In this document: one piece after another, positions 34,561 through 47,000 of the stretch | How the letters are laid out: each line of letters starts with the position of its first letter | Position numbering within the stretch: the first letter of the stretch is position 1 | Assembly: GCA_963978545.1 (NCBI GenBank) | Contig: OZ021724.1 | Coordinates: 27,641,933 to 27,705,932, forward strand | DNA length: 64,000 bases | Origin: Linyphia triangularis | Taxonomy: Eukaryota; Arthropoda; Arachnida; Araneae; Linyphiidae | Direction: 5' to 3' | Notes under the pieces: generated by a model | Told to the model about the DNA's origin: nothing | Database searches by the model: none | What the model saw: only the letters and a program-made list of their open reading frames with translations | Translations under genes and position numbers: made by a program

Positions 34561-35206
34561 AGTTAATATTTTATACCCCGATTTTTTTAATTTTTTTTTT
34601 TTTTTTTTTTTTTTTTTGACAACAAAGGAAAATTATTTAAACAAAATAATCGTAACTTACTATAAGAAAAAATTTCGACTTAAAAATAAAATGTTCTGTG
34701 AATATTTATGAATATATAAATTAGACTAGGTAAAAGAAACTTGTACTACATTACTGTAGAGATTAAAATTTTAAAGACATTGAAATTCAAATATAAAGAC
34801 TTTTATTTATGTATAAACAATCCATCTAGTACCACAATCTTTTGTAAAAGTAATTTTCTTGTCTTAAAAAAGAATTTTTGCTATGCACCGTCGATTGCGG
34901 CTAACCACAAAAGAAAACTCGAAAGGTAATTTAAAGGATTTATTCTGAAATGTGCATTACAATTGAAATAATTGGATTTTTATTCGAATCGAATGATTAT
35001 TATTGCTTTCGTATCCCCCGAAAACAAATTAAGTTTGATGTTCAATGTTCAGTCATTGTACTTGAGATTGGTCAATATCCCAGGGCAAACATAATTTATG
35101 TTTTCTACTATCGAGAAATAATTTTCGAGCTTTCAAAATAATATTTGAATAAGAAATGAGTTTATGATTGTAAATTGATATTTGAATCGCAAATTTAATT
35201 TTCGTG

Positions 35207-35239
<33 letters not shown>

Positions 35240-37361
35240 ATAGAAATAGCTTTTTTTCCCAAATATAACAAAGTAGGTCTTAAAGTCATAAGAGAACAAT
35301 GATAGAAATGTAATATTTTTTATGTTTAAATTTATGCATGTCTACTTTCTTTTTTATTGAGGTTCAAAATAACAATAAAGTTGTGATTTTCACTCTCAAT
35401 TCTTTTTTTTTTTTTTTTTTTTTTTTTTGAATAAGTAGTTTCGTATCATACTAATCCACAAAATTAGATTATATGTTGATTTAATTTCTATAAAAATATA
35501 TGTCTGGTTTGAATACATGCCAATTTCAAACTAAATCTTAAGAAATAACTGCATCGTTATATTATAGATGTTTACTAACACTTACATTTACTAACTTAGT
35601 AAATCTAGTTAGTTAGTAAATCTAAGATGTTGTTAGACTAACAACTTAAATTTTTTTATTCTAAATTAAATGTAATACTTCTAACAATGCTCTGCGGTTT
35701 AGTTTTTGAAACTATTAGATATAGGATAATGGATAAAAATGTAGAAATGATGTAAAGAACGAAATAAAGGACATGTCAAAATTAAAGTTTAACGTGAATG
35801 GGTAACTGATGTACAAAATTACAAAATTTGAATTTTGATATCCGTTTGGAAACACCAGTTTTAATATCATGAGGTCAAATTGCATTAAAGCAAAACAAAG
35901 TAACATTATTTTTCTAAAATTAATAGAAGGAGGAAATGTTTTAAATTGAGTGGACCGTAAATGTTTATTAAGAAATGTAAATTCATTTATTACCCATGTC
36001 ATGTGTTTCAAAAGTTTAATTTATGCTTTTTTATTAAATTAAACACTTTTCTTCTAAACAAGCTTTCCGAGATGCAAATGATGTATTTTCTTTAGATTAT
36101 CTTAGATCTTTAAAGTAAGTAGCTTATTTAGTATTACACAGCTCTTCTGAAGAGTTGTAAGTCATATAAATGCGTTTGATTTCGGTCAATTTGTAAGACA
36201 AACTGTGAATTTCATTTCATTAATGCAACTTTCTTTCAGAAACACTTTTTTAACTGACCTTTTTCTCAATAGGGATTTCATTTTGCACTGACTCCCTATC
36301 ATTAATAGTTAAATAAATAATCAATTGAATAAATATAATTGTGCGAAATCGAATACATTTAGTGGAATTTCGTCTAATCATATTGAACATCTGAATTAAA
36401 TTAATGTTATGCTAGTGTCAAACGTGCGTCACTGGATTCATCTTTACTAAATATTCTACTAAACAATGATAGAGAAAAAAAAAAAAAAAAAAAGAAGAAA
36501 AAGAAAAAAAGAAAGAAAAAAAAAGAAGGGGAAAAAAAATCGTATCACATCCATCTTCTACTATCAACTATTTGAGTCCAATCAGAAAATAACTCCCATT
36601 GATAAAAATAGTATTTTTTTCATATACTACTCTATGCTAAAAAGTCTAAATTCGATAGGTATCTGTGCATTAAGATGCAAAAAAAATAACTATTTGACTA
36701 ACTATTTACATAACTGAACTAATATCCTAACGTAAAGAGATTGAGATCATATATCTTACCTATAGATTACCATACATTTCACTGACTCTAATTCACAACC
36801 AGAACTACAATTCCATCCATCCTCCCACCCCTAAACCATGCAATAGGGGCCACCCACTTGTAATACTCAACTCCTGGCTGTCACATCCGATCGGAGGTTT
36901 CATTCAATAACAAAGGAGGATGCTTTTTGAATTGAAAGCGAAGTGATGCGTTTTCTCTTGCACATACTTGCTTCCAAGTGGTTCCTTACTTTATTTCCGC
37001 TATATATATTCTGTGCCATTTAGCAATGAATGCTATCATCTATCAACGTGCTTGGAGAATCTCAAAGAGAAAGTAAAAGAGTTTGAGCCATGTTGTATCC
37101 TATTTTTCACGATATTTCCAGTTTATGACTACCAGACATGGAATGTTTAGAGTTGGCCTTTAAAAGTTTTCGTTGGGTGGGATGAGGATGCTTTTTGTGA
37201 GATTGAGAGGAATTTTTGTAAGTTGTAAATGTGCAATGAAAGGAATAATTGGGTCTGTGCCTTAAACAATATAAGGGAAACCAATTTTTTGATTTTTAAT
37301 TAAAAGTTTTTAATTGGAATTTTATTTAAAGAGTGTACTTTCCACTCTGAAAAAATTCCAT
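34561..37361. other. AT-rich spacer with T runs and a purine tract
   Basis: T runs occur at about 34595-34617, 35209-35235 and 35403-35428. A short internal repeat ACTAACTTAGTAAATCTAGT / TTAGTTAGTAAATCTA lies at about 35590-35625. A 98-codon minus frame at 35715-36011 and several 60-odd codon frames show no recognisable domain. Confidence 0.45.
36469..36539. repeat. Purine tract, about 71 nt of A and G
   Basis: An uninterrupted A/G run, A-rich, on the plus strand, giving a Lys/Arg-only stretch in the overlapping frame at 36466. It could adopt a triplex-type structure but is most simply low-complexity sequence. Confidence 0.8.
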
Positions 37362-38125
37362 TAATCATATATTTATACGAATAGTTATATAATAATCATA
37401 TTATTTATATTATTATTTAAATTATAATATAAATATTAATATATATTTATACGAATAGTTATATAATAATCATATAAATATTAATATATATTTATACGAA
37501 TAGTTATATAATAATCATATAAATATTAATATATATTTATACGAATAGTTATATAATAATCATATTATTTATATTATTATTTAAATTATAATATAAATAT
37601 TAATATATATTTATATTGCTATTTAAATTATAATATAAATAATAATATATATTTATATTATTAATAATATAAATGTTAATATATAATTATATTATTAATA
37701 ATATAAATGTTAATATATATTTATTTTATTAATAATATAAATGTTAATATATATTTATATTATTAATAATATAAATGTTAATATATATTTATATTATTAA
37801 TAATATAAATGTTAATATATATTTATATTATTAATAATATAAATGTTAATATATATTTATATTATTAATAATATAAATGTTAATATATATTTATATTATT
37901 AATAATATAAATGTTAATATATATTTATATTATTAATAATATAAATGTTAATATATATTTATATTATTATTTAAATTATAATATAAATATTAATACATAT
38001 TTATATTGTTATTTAAATTATAATATAAATAATAATATATACTTATATTATTAATAATATAAATGTTAATATATATTTATGTAATTATTTAAATTATAAT
38101 ATAAATATTAATATATATTTATATT
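37362..38125. repeat. AT satellite: a 45-bp block and a 34-bp block
   Basis: The first part repeats a 45-bp unit containing ACGAATAGTTATATAATAAT, with starts at 37451, 37496 and 37541 and a related unit at 37377. The second part repeats a 34-bp unit built on TTATTAATAATATAAATG and TTAATATATAT, with ATGTTA at 37673, 37707, 37741, 37775 and onward every 34 bases to about 37945. A third related motif, ATTTAAATTATAATATAAAT, occurs at both edges and between the blocks. Units are nearly identical, suggesting recent expansion. Confidence 0.85.
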
Positions 38126-38554
38126 ATATTTTTAATGAGTTTGCTATTTTGTATTGCAATTTCGTAATTTGAAAATTTGTATACTATGTGAAGTTTAAGT
38201 TCATAACGCATAATAAGGTACGTTACAAAATCCTGAGGTCACTTAAATCTTTTCCCTGGTAATTAAAAAATAAAATGCATAACCAAAACTAAATTTTTTG
38301 TATGCATGCTCGTAATACGTGACACGTGATAAATAGCAAGCAAATTGTATTTGGACTATAATGGAAATACAAAATTTGCATATCAGGTGTAGCGTAATGA
38401 TAACTTCACCTTGAAAACCTATTCACTATCTGAAACAAAGCATTTGTACACTATTATAGTACAAATTTTTTTTTTATGTTTAAATGTGACTGTTTGTAAA
38501 TTCTGAGTGGTTAAACATTTGATTTTAGTTGATGTTTAGTTTAATTATGGAATA
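38126..38554. other. AT-rich spacer
   Basis: No gene or element seen. It occupies the place where the left outer arm of the adjacent fold-back element would be expected, but no convincing match was found. Confidence 0.4.
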
Positions 38555-39741
38555 GAATAAACTGAATGAGTTGAACTAATCCGATTGCCAAAAGTATGTC
38601 ATAACTTGCCAAATAATAAGCATTCTTTTTTATTTGGCAACCCACCGTTCTTTAAGTTTCAATGATGAAGATTGCCGACGATTACAGATGTCTGGCGATG
38701 TCTTGCTTGCGTCTTTAAAAAGTGAGCCACGTTGGCGTCATAAGTTTCGTCATCAGAGATGTAATATTTATTGCTCTCTTTTAAAAGATTCAAGCAAGAC
38801 GTCGCCAGAGATCTGCAATCGTCTGCAACCTTCTTCATTAGACTGGGAGGCGACTGCAATTTTTGGACCCCATCAAACAACATTCTGAATTTTTTATAGA
38901 AATTGGTGAAAAGTGAGTAGATTACGAATCCACTGGTCTGCCTTGGCAAAAATGGCCGAAAGTGGTCAAAAATCGACTTTTAATAAGTTGAACTAAATCC
39001 AATTGCCAAATGCGCCATAACTTGCCAAATAATGAGCATTTTTTTTTATCTGTAACCCTCACTATTTAATTTTTAATTAAGAAGGTTGCAGACGATTCAG
39101 ATATTTGGCGACGGGCTACTTGCATCTATTAAAAGGGAGCCAAGTTGGTAAAAAATATTACGTCACTTATGACGTAACTGATGTCGCCAGTTTGGCTTAC
39201 TTTTAAAAGATATAAGTTTTCCGAGCCAAAGATCAGAAATCGTTTGCTCTTTTTCTCATTGAAAATCAAAATGTCGTGGGTTGCCAGACGAATAAGTTTG
39301 TACTATTTTTGGCAAGTTATGACATATTTGGCAATCGGATTTTAGTTCAACTCATTCCAAATCGATTTTTGGATCAGTTTCGGCCATTTTTACCACGGCA
39401 GACCAGTGGATTCGTAATCTACTCACTTTTCTCCAATTTCTATAAAAAATTCAGAATGATGTTTGATGGGGTCCAAAAATTGCAGTCGTCTCTCGGACTA
39501 CATTGAAACTTAAAGAGCAGTGGGTTACCATATAAAAAATAATGCTCATTATTTGGCAAAGTATGATATATTTGGCAATCAGATTTCGTTCTTCATTAAA
39601 AAATCAATTTCTGAATAGTTTGGACAGTTTTGTCGCGGCAGACCAGTGAATTCATGTGATCTATTAAAATGTCTCTACATTCCATAACAAATTCAGAATG
39701 ATGTTCAATAAAGTACTTTAACTTACAGTCTCCTCTCGCAC
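38555..39741. mobile_element. Outer fold-back element, split by a related fold-back element
   Basis: Outside the inner element this copy has a left arm (GTTGAACTAATCCGATTGCC, then AACTTGCCAAATAATAAGC), a central hairpin at about 38660-38840 (GATTGCCGACGATT...GGCGATGTCTTGCTTG paired with CAAGCAAGACGTCGCC...AATCGTCTGC), and a right arm resuming at 39501 with CATTGAAACTTAAAGAGC. That arm continues with GCTCATTATTTGGCAAAG and ends ...GTCTCCTCTCGCAC before TA (39742-39743). Its outermost left arm is missing, so it is truncated. It has no coding content: frames on both strands at 38634-38949 encode similar peptides only because the sequence is palindromic. Confidence 0.7.
38841..39498. mobile_element. 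Inner fold-back element, complete, 658 bp, nested in its relative
   Basis: The left tip GACTGGGAGGCGACTGCAAT and the right tip (reverse complement GTCCGAGAGACGACTGCAAT) begin arms of about 325 bp each. The arms pair through TTTTTGGACCCCATCAAAC, GTAGATTACGAATCCACTGG, GTTGAACT.AATCC.ATTGCC and CATAACTTGCCAAA to a centre at about 39168. At the exact centre is TTACGTCA-CTTA-TGACGTAA. It is flanked by TA (38839-38840, 39499-39500), the likely target-site duplication. The 658 bp are almost entirely inverted repeat, with no protein coding. The transposase source is unknown; TA suggests Tc1/mariner-type mobilisation. Confidence 0.82.
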
Positions 39742-39743
39742 TA

Positions 39744-42700
39744 TAAGAAGTATCTTTGTTATTTCCCTGTTTAGATAATTTTGATAGTAGAAAATTTTGG
39801 GTCTAGCTAAATCCATTTTTATTATTATAGTTTTTTTACTATCTGCTATAGAGTGTTTAGAGAAGACCTTGAAAATGTCGATGCTATGTAGAGAATGTTT
39901 CAACTTTAAGTTATTGTTGAAATTTTTTATAATTAAATTCGTACATTTTAAGTACAGTATGGATTTACAGTTGATATATAAAGAAAAATAATGATAACCC
40001 GTTTTATTTTTAGTCTAATTTTTATATTCTGAATATCCAGTCTACTAAGAACATCTCACATACAAGTTTAAATGAATTCTTAATATGTTGCAAGAGAAAT
40101 AACATGGGGAATTAGATACATTTGTATAAAATATTAAATATTTTGATAAAGCTTTATGGAGAGTGATAGATAAGCTTTGAAATTAATGTTGCTTGATACT
40201 TCCATTCCTTACTTTATTATATTTAATATATAGCCTTCTCTTTGCAATTAAAATAACACCTTGGTTTTCTTATTATTAGTCTTCTTTCTTCTAATGTTCT
40301 TTCCCTTCACAGAAATGTATTTTCCCTTCACAGAAAGATACGCAATTTTTTTTTTTTTTTTTAAACTTGTATTTTTTAGAATGCGCATTGCAGTGATACA
40401 ACCTTGATAAATACGAAAACCATAAACAAAAGCACTAATTAAGAATCAATACTAAGAATATGTTGTGTCAATATATTTAAATAGTAACCATTGGAAAAAA
40501 TCAAGAATACCATTTTGACCGATTTATCAATCAAACTTTATAACATCACACACATTTGGATTTTATTTGTTTTAAAAGAATGCTTTGTTTCTACACGCTG
40601 AAGATTTATTGTTTTAAAAATTGTATTTTGTTCATGCAAAATAAACTATATATATTTTCTAATCCATTATATTTGATTCAAGAACTATAAAATTTCAAGC
40701 TTTTTGTTATTTAGACAGTGAAAATAATAAGCTATGAAATCAGAAGAAGGTTTTTAATTTTTTATAACAAAACTTAATTACGCAGTATATATTTTCAAAA
40801 ATATGCTTCACTGTTTTTACATTTATTTAGGAAGTAGTCAAAAATTAATATAAGTAAGAAATCTAAAATAGATACGGTTTTCAAAGAATTCCCATAACAA
40901 ACGCTAACTATGCAAAAAATAAAAACCGATATAGTTTGATTTATTTTGGAATGCCTTTTTAAATTTAATAAGCTTTTAAGCAAGTTTTTCATACAATATT
41001 TGAATAAATATATTTTTTTATTTGTATGTAAGATTTTAATTCTTTTTAAATAATTACATTAGTTTTACTATCAAACTTTGTGCTTTATGAACTTTGAAAC
41101 ATTTATCATTGTTTTAACTAGAAATTTTTTTTTTTTTTTTTTTATGAATTTTAATCTATGTACTGTGTTAAAAAATTAAGAACAATTCCTCGACCATAAT
41201 TAGAAATTAAAGTGAAGGTATTTTTTTTGTAATTTCAGGGCAGAATGAATAATGAAAATAGTTTACTAGTTTAAATCCTTCTATTGCTATTTTAATTAAA
41301 TATTTAAACTGAAGAATATATTTTGAAAAACTAAACTAGATTCTATACTTAAAAATTCCACTACTATTGCTTAATTGCAGCTTAAACTGTAAAAAATATT
41401 TCTTCATGTAAAGAAAATGTAATTTGTCTAAAGTAATGAATAAAACTTACAAATGTTTTATCTTTTAAAGAAATAAATGTTTTCAAAATAAATAAAACTT
41501 AAATTAATTTCTCTTAGCATTAATGGAAATATATGCAAAAAAGATGATGTTCTAAAATTTATAATTTTATTAAAAATTTTAAACATTGAAGGATTTTTAT
41601 TGCCTAATCAACTTTTTAAATAATCAGTCATTTTAAATCATGGAGATTACTAATATTCTGATAAAGAATGTATGTTTTAGTATAGAAAGTATTTTGTATA
41701 TAAAACATAAATGAAAGAGTTTTGATAATTATTATTTGATAATCAGTTGTATGTAAATATGATGGCCTAGAATTTTAAATTTTTGGTCCTTTGCAGAGTT
41801 AACATTGAATATTGATTGTCATTAAGTGAGTTATTAAATACTTATTAGTGAAACACTCTAAATATTCTTTCAAATTCATTTTAAATTCCCAAAATATTTT
41901 ATCTCAATACATTTTTGTATATTTTATAAATTTCTGCACCTTTTTGAAGTTATAAGCTTTAACAAACCCTATAAAACTTCCAATATTTACGTATTATTAG
42001 CTAAAACTAGAAGTTGACGAATATGCATTGGTATATGAATGATAATTTCATACCATAAATATGTATTTCTTTAAGTTGGTTTTATTATTTCTAGAACCAT
42101 GAGATACATAATATTCAACCAAGTTAATATCAAGTTAATCAGAAATTAAATAGTCCAGTTATTAAAAACAATCAGAATGGGTAAGAATCCATTTATCCAT
42201 TTCTCTTTTTACCTTAGAGGATCAAAAAGTTCTCTTTATTCGTTAAGATGAGAAAAATGAAAACACTCTTTACGTCTACTTTTTTGAACAAGAGTTTTAT
42301 CATACGCCACTTTTGATAAAATGGTCATTTCAATTTCATGCAATAAAAATCTGCCAAACACTAATGAAATACCACTTAGGTTTTTTCTTTTATAAATTAC
42401 CTGTTATAATCTTTGAATTTAAATCTGGAATTTGATTGGATCTGTACGTCTTCCGTTATATCGTAGAATGGAAAAAAGCTTCCAGCTCTTTTTTAGGTAA
42501 AATTAAAAAAATACCATTGTTATACAATTTGTTCTTCATATGGAGAGATCCTAGGATATTGAATAATGATTTTCATCTCATCACACATCTTATATATTAC
42601 TCAAGGAGAGCATGTATTTATCTCTTTTTTTTTTTTTTTTTTTTTTTTTCATTTATACAAAACCGAAATTTTGTAAATTATATACCAATTAAAAGACTAA

Positions 42701-43153
42701 GATTTACACTTCTGACGAATAATTTATTTACCATTGCATATTGTGTCATTAGTGTGAAATTAGAAATATTAACGTAAGAAATGTAATTGTTTAAAATTTA
42801 TATTCATACAAAAAATACAGTATTTTTTTTTATGCACCAAATGTAAATAAAAGAACTTTGACTATCATTGTTCTGATAAAAATAATTATTTTTTAATATT
42901 TAAAATGAATGTATTATTTTTTATGTAAGCATAAATGAGAGAATTTCAATTACTATTATTATTATAATAAAAATTTATGTTTGTATTTTAATGAAAAATG
43001 TATAGTCTTTTTTATATGCAAACAAATTTATTAAACTATTTCTGATGTTTCATTTGAATTTTATTCATTTTAGTTTTAATCTTGAAATCTAAAAATTGAT
43101 TCTATTACTCTATAAGAAAGACTCTATGTAGAGGATATTTTAGTACTTTATGT
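39744..43153. other. AT-rich spacer, nothing recognised
   Basis: Long AT-rich stretch with T runs at about 40347-40362, 41126-41143 and 42627-42650. The 113-codon frame at 42436-42777 spans the last T run as poly-Phe and has no other recognisable content. No element ends were found. Confidence 0.5.
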
Positions 43154-43246
43154 AAGAGGACTCTATGAAAGGAGACTCTATGAAAGGAGACCCTATATGA
43201 AAGGAGACTCTATGAAAGGAGACCCTATATGAAAGGGGACTCTATG
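43154..43246. repeat. Minisatellite of GGAGACTCTATGAAA / GGAGACCCTATATGAAA units
   Basis: About six units of 15 or 17 bases alternate in a partly regular order, ending GGGGACTCTATG. Single related units lie just upstream (GACTCTATGTAGAGG at about 43119). The minus-strand frame that runs through the array (43193-43513) gains a repeated SPFI-type start from it and is not a recognised protein. Confidence 0.85.
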
Positions 43247-43747
43247 TAGAGAGCACTCCAGGTTGGTAATAAGTGATCTCGGCCCGATCTTTCTTATTCC
43301 TTTACACTTCGAACAATAAATAAATATATTAATGTTTAAAAGATATAGCTCTCCACTTGAAACAATTTCATTAACTATTTGTTCAATAATCAAAAAACAA
43401 TTGTTCGAAAAAATATCTTTCCATTGAATATATTCTATTATGGACGCACGGGATACATTTATCACCAACCAACCCGCTACACGAGCCATGCTGTTTTGAA
43501 TTCTGCTTTCCAAATCAAAGTTAAATTTTATCTCTCACCAATAGAATACAATATTTTATTTGATAAACTTTCCAAAAGTAGCAATTCTAAGCAATGTTAC
43601 ATTCACAGGCTGAACACGGGTTCACTCATAGATAATAAGAAAAATGCTTTTGCTTGATTATCAAAAGAAAAAAACAAAAAAAACAAACAAACAATACGCT
43701 GCTACTATATTGGTATTAAGTAAGCAACAAGCATCGCGATCATTATC

Positions 43748-43789
<42 letters not shown>

Positions 43790-46594
43790 ATACATTAGAT
43801 AATTTAAATTTTTAGACCTCGAAATATTAATTGCGTTTCCATTTACAAAATATCTTCCTAATCACCACTTGATTACATTAAATTCTTCTCCACTGAATAT
43901 TAAATCATCAAAGCTATTTTCAATACTTTATGATGACGATTATCCTTAAAAACATTTTTTCTGGAAAAAAAAACCATCCCAAACCCCAGAAAAAAACCAG
44001 GATCCAATCCTACTATACCCATCCAAAACTGTGGAGGATTCCCAGGATTTAGTTCCACTCAGGTCAGAGTTGACTACCGGACCATCTAGAAGTGGAAGAT
44101 ATATAAGACCGTTGCCAAATCCGATCACGAAATAACGCTCATAAATAACGGTCCATTCAAAGGGAGAAGCTGCAACTTTCGGTACTTCTCAGCCCTTGGC
44201 TTCTTTCTATCTTTCCCTTACTTTCTATCTTTCTTTACTTTTTCCTTCTCTCTTACTGAGGCCTTTCGTTCCTGAAGAAATGTGTGGGGAAGCAGGATTT
44301 TCTTCTTAACTAGTCAGCGGGATTTTTGTTTCGGTTAAGAGAAGATTTGTTGCAATTAGATGCAAGGTTGTTTTTATTTAGATGTGCCTTTTATATGATA
44401 AGTGGGATGCAGTTTGTGTAAAGTATTGCTGAAAATTGTAGATTATTTGCTGTTTGTTTAGATTTCATATGTTATTTTATATTAAGGTTACAGATGCATT
44501 TGAAGATTGATAGGCATTAATTACAGGGAAAACATAGTATTAAATGTAGAAAACAAAAGTAATTTTTGATACTTTGTCTTTATTTAAAATAAAAACTACT
44601 TTTGCAGTTCAGATTCGTTTGTTGTGTTTGATTTTTAATTAAACGCATTATTGCGCATTTTAACTCATAAATAAAAGTAAATAATTGTCTTAAAAATGAA
44701 AATATACTTGTAAAACTAAATCATACTTAAACAGATACTTAATTATAAATAATCAGTGCAAATATAAAAAAGCAAATGTACAACAATTTAATTAAAATAA
44801 ATTGAATAAAATCCGTTCACTGTGTGTATGCATAATATGTATTAAAGTATAAATGTCAGCTATACATCTTTATATAAGCTGTAGTCTTCAGAAAAAAATG
44901 ATGAATGGCATGTTTAAGGTTTTCTAAGCTTGGAAAGCTTGTATAAAAAGAAATAAATTATTTTTAATAATAAAATTTATGTTCATAAATTGAAGTTATA
45001 TTAAACGTGAAATCTTTTTAAATAGTTTTAGTAGTTTACAAAAACCACTGAAAGTAAATTTAATTCCTCAAAAGGTCATATTAGTGGCATTTTATTTTTA
45101 AACGTAAAAAAATGTACATTAATCTAGAAAGTTATTAGTCATTTCATGCATACTCATTGCAAAAAGCATTATTTGCTTTTAACACTTTTTAAAACATTTA
45201 ATAAATTCATGATGACATTATTTGCAACTTATTTATAATGCTTTTTTGCTTTTTCTTTAAAACAATATTTAAAAAAAAAAAAAAAAAACATTGTTTGAAA
45301 GAAAAAGCTAAAAAGTTCATAAGCTTTTTAAGTATTTACATTCTAATGGATAATTTTAATGGATGAAAAGGGGATTTCTTAAGTTTTTAATCTCTTCCCT
45401 AATGGGACTAGATTGAAGGCTTTTCTAATTAAACTAGTTAAGAGGCATATAATAAGTTGGCTATATTTCTTATCTTAAAATTGATAACAACATAAGAAAA
45501 TATCATTTTATAAGAAAAATAACAAATTTATTCGACAACCTAATTAGAGATTAGCTCATTAATTACGAATCTAGTGCAGTGGCTAATTTAACATGAGTTT
45601 AGGATATATTTGGCTATTGTAAACCAAAGTTCCAATCAACCATTGTAGAAACTCACAATCAATGAAAGATAAGTTTATTACTAATAATTAAGGATTCAAG
45701 TATTTTTTTAATAATCATTTGTTTAATTGTCATTAAAATACTTACTCTTTTTGTTTAAAGTTCATCGTGATTATATCGATGAAAATCGGAATGTCCTTAT
45801 TGATACGGAAAAACTAGCGCTACTAATGAAGTTTAATTAAGGCAGTAGAAATTGTGTTTTTCTACGATGCATTGTTCAAATTGAACATATTATTTACCTA
45901 GATAGCAACATAGGAAGTTAACAACTTTACGGGACTAGTACTAGTAGACTGATGCTTTAGAAGTAACATTACTAAAAAAAAATATATTTTGAGTTACATC
46001 GTTAAAAATTTAGTAATTTGCTACAACGACAAGGAAAATCTCCCGATATTTCTAAATTGAAAATTGTTCATTTTAAAATTTCTCGTAGCACTTTAAAAAA
46101 AAATATTGTTTTCTAAATATTTAAAATGTGAAAGTATTTTCAATTGCATGAACGAAACACATTAATACTCAAATGAGTAATAAAAATGCGTTGATACAGG
46201 AAAAAATATTCATTTACTCTTAAACCATATAAAAGATTAAAAAAAAAAAAAAATTCCATTTCCCCATTCTCCATTTTCCATTTCTTTTCCATGCCCCAAG
46301 CAAATAATTCGTTGAAATTACCATCCCGTTTTCACTAACTACTTTATACCCTTAAGAAGACAGTGGGTGAAGGAAAGGGTCATTCCATTGGAACGGTTCC
46401 TCAGTTATTTACGGTTTTTATAGAATAGTATCCCTACGTAAAATACCAGAATCTGGCCGTGACTTGTAATATCAAGTAGTTGAACGCAGCCGTATATTTT
46501 CGGAAACTAGACGTGAATTTGAAAAAGGAGTAGCTTTGGTAGTTTTCTTTGATTGGAATAATAGTATACAAGCCATAAAGTTAACCCTTAAATC
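43247..46594. other. Spacer with long A run and one GC-richer patch
   Basis: An A run of about 39 bases lies at 43749-43787. The patch at 43946-44203 is listed separately. The part at about 44195-44260 is a C/T-rich tract (CTTTCTATCTTTCCCTTAC and similar). The remainder is AT-rich without recognised features; an A run lies at about 45271-45288. Confidence 0.45.
43946..44203 (-). other. Unidentified minus-strand open frame, possible exon
   Basis: The frame is open from about 44203 to 43946 and is clearly less AT-rich than its surroundings. It reads VPKVAASPFEWTVIYERYF, then VIGFGNGLIYLPLLDGPVVN, then SDLSGTKSWESSTVLDGYSR and IGSWFFSGVWDGF. The composition is protein-like. No pyrimidine-rich acceptor precedes it, a possible donor ATGG|GTATAG lies within it, and I recognise no domain. 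It may be a decayed transposon frame or chance. Confidence 0.2.
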
Positions 46595-47000
46595 TCTAGG
46601 TATAAAATCCAAATCCCTCACTGACTTATTCCCAATTCTCACACTACCTATACAGTAACAACTCTGAAAATTGGTACAAATGTTAACTAGGACAACCATA
46701 GAAAAAGTAAGCTGTTGCGATGTTGATTAACAAACTTTAAAGGGTCCAAAAGGGGTCAAAAGCTACAAAACGAGGGAAATTCAAGTATCCAAGTTTCAGT
46801 GTAGTCATAATAATAATCTGTACAAATGTCACCGCCTACAAGCATAGATCATCAAGTAAGTTATTCCAATTTTGATAAATAAATTTTTATGGGTTAAAAT
46901 GGGGATCCAACGTTCAAAATTTAAAATGCATGGATATCTCTTGATTGCTAAAATGCACATGGTAAAATTTCGAAACGAAACACGTGAGTATTCATTAAGC
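46595..47000 (+). mobile_element. Short non-autonomous Helitron, third plus-strand copy
   Basis: The start TCTAGGTATAAAATCC then AAATCCCTCACTGACTTATT matches the 5' ends at 33831 and 34220. Two internal units follow: GTAACAACTCTGAAAATTGG...CATAGAAAAAGTAAGCTGTT and a more diverged second unit with GTAGTCATAATAATAATC...TCAAGTAAGTTATTCC. The 3' part GCTAAAATGCACATGGTAAA continues TTTCGAAACGAAACACGTGA, but the CTRR terminus is worn. A 75-codon minus frame at 46472-46699 contains LVNICTNFQSC, paralogous to LVDICTKFQYC read across the Helitron remnant at 7865: the same DNA repeat in opposite orientations, not a gene. Confidence 0.72.

Noticed and set aside
38634..39506. Three 76-96 codon frames with similar peptides on both strands
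   Set aside because: The similarity is forced by the palindromic fold-back elements; frames shift between copies and none is a known protein.
42436..42777. 113-codon frame, the longest in the window
   Set aside because: It spans a long T run (poly-Phe) and has AT-driven composition with no recognisable domain.
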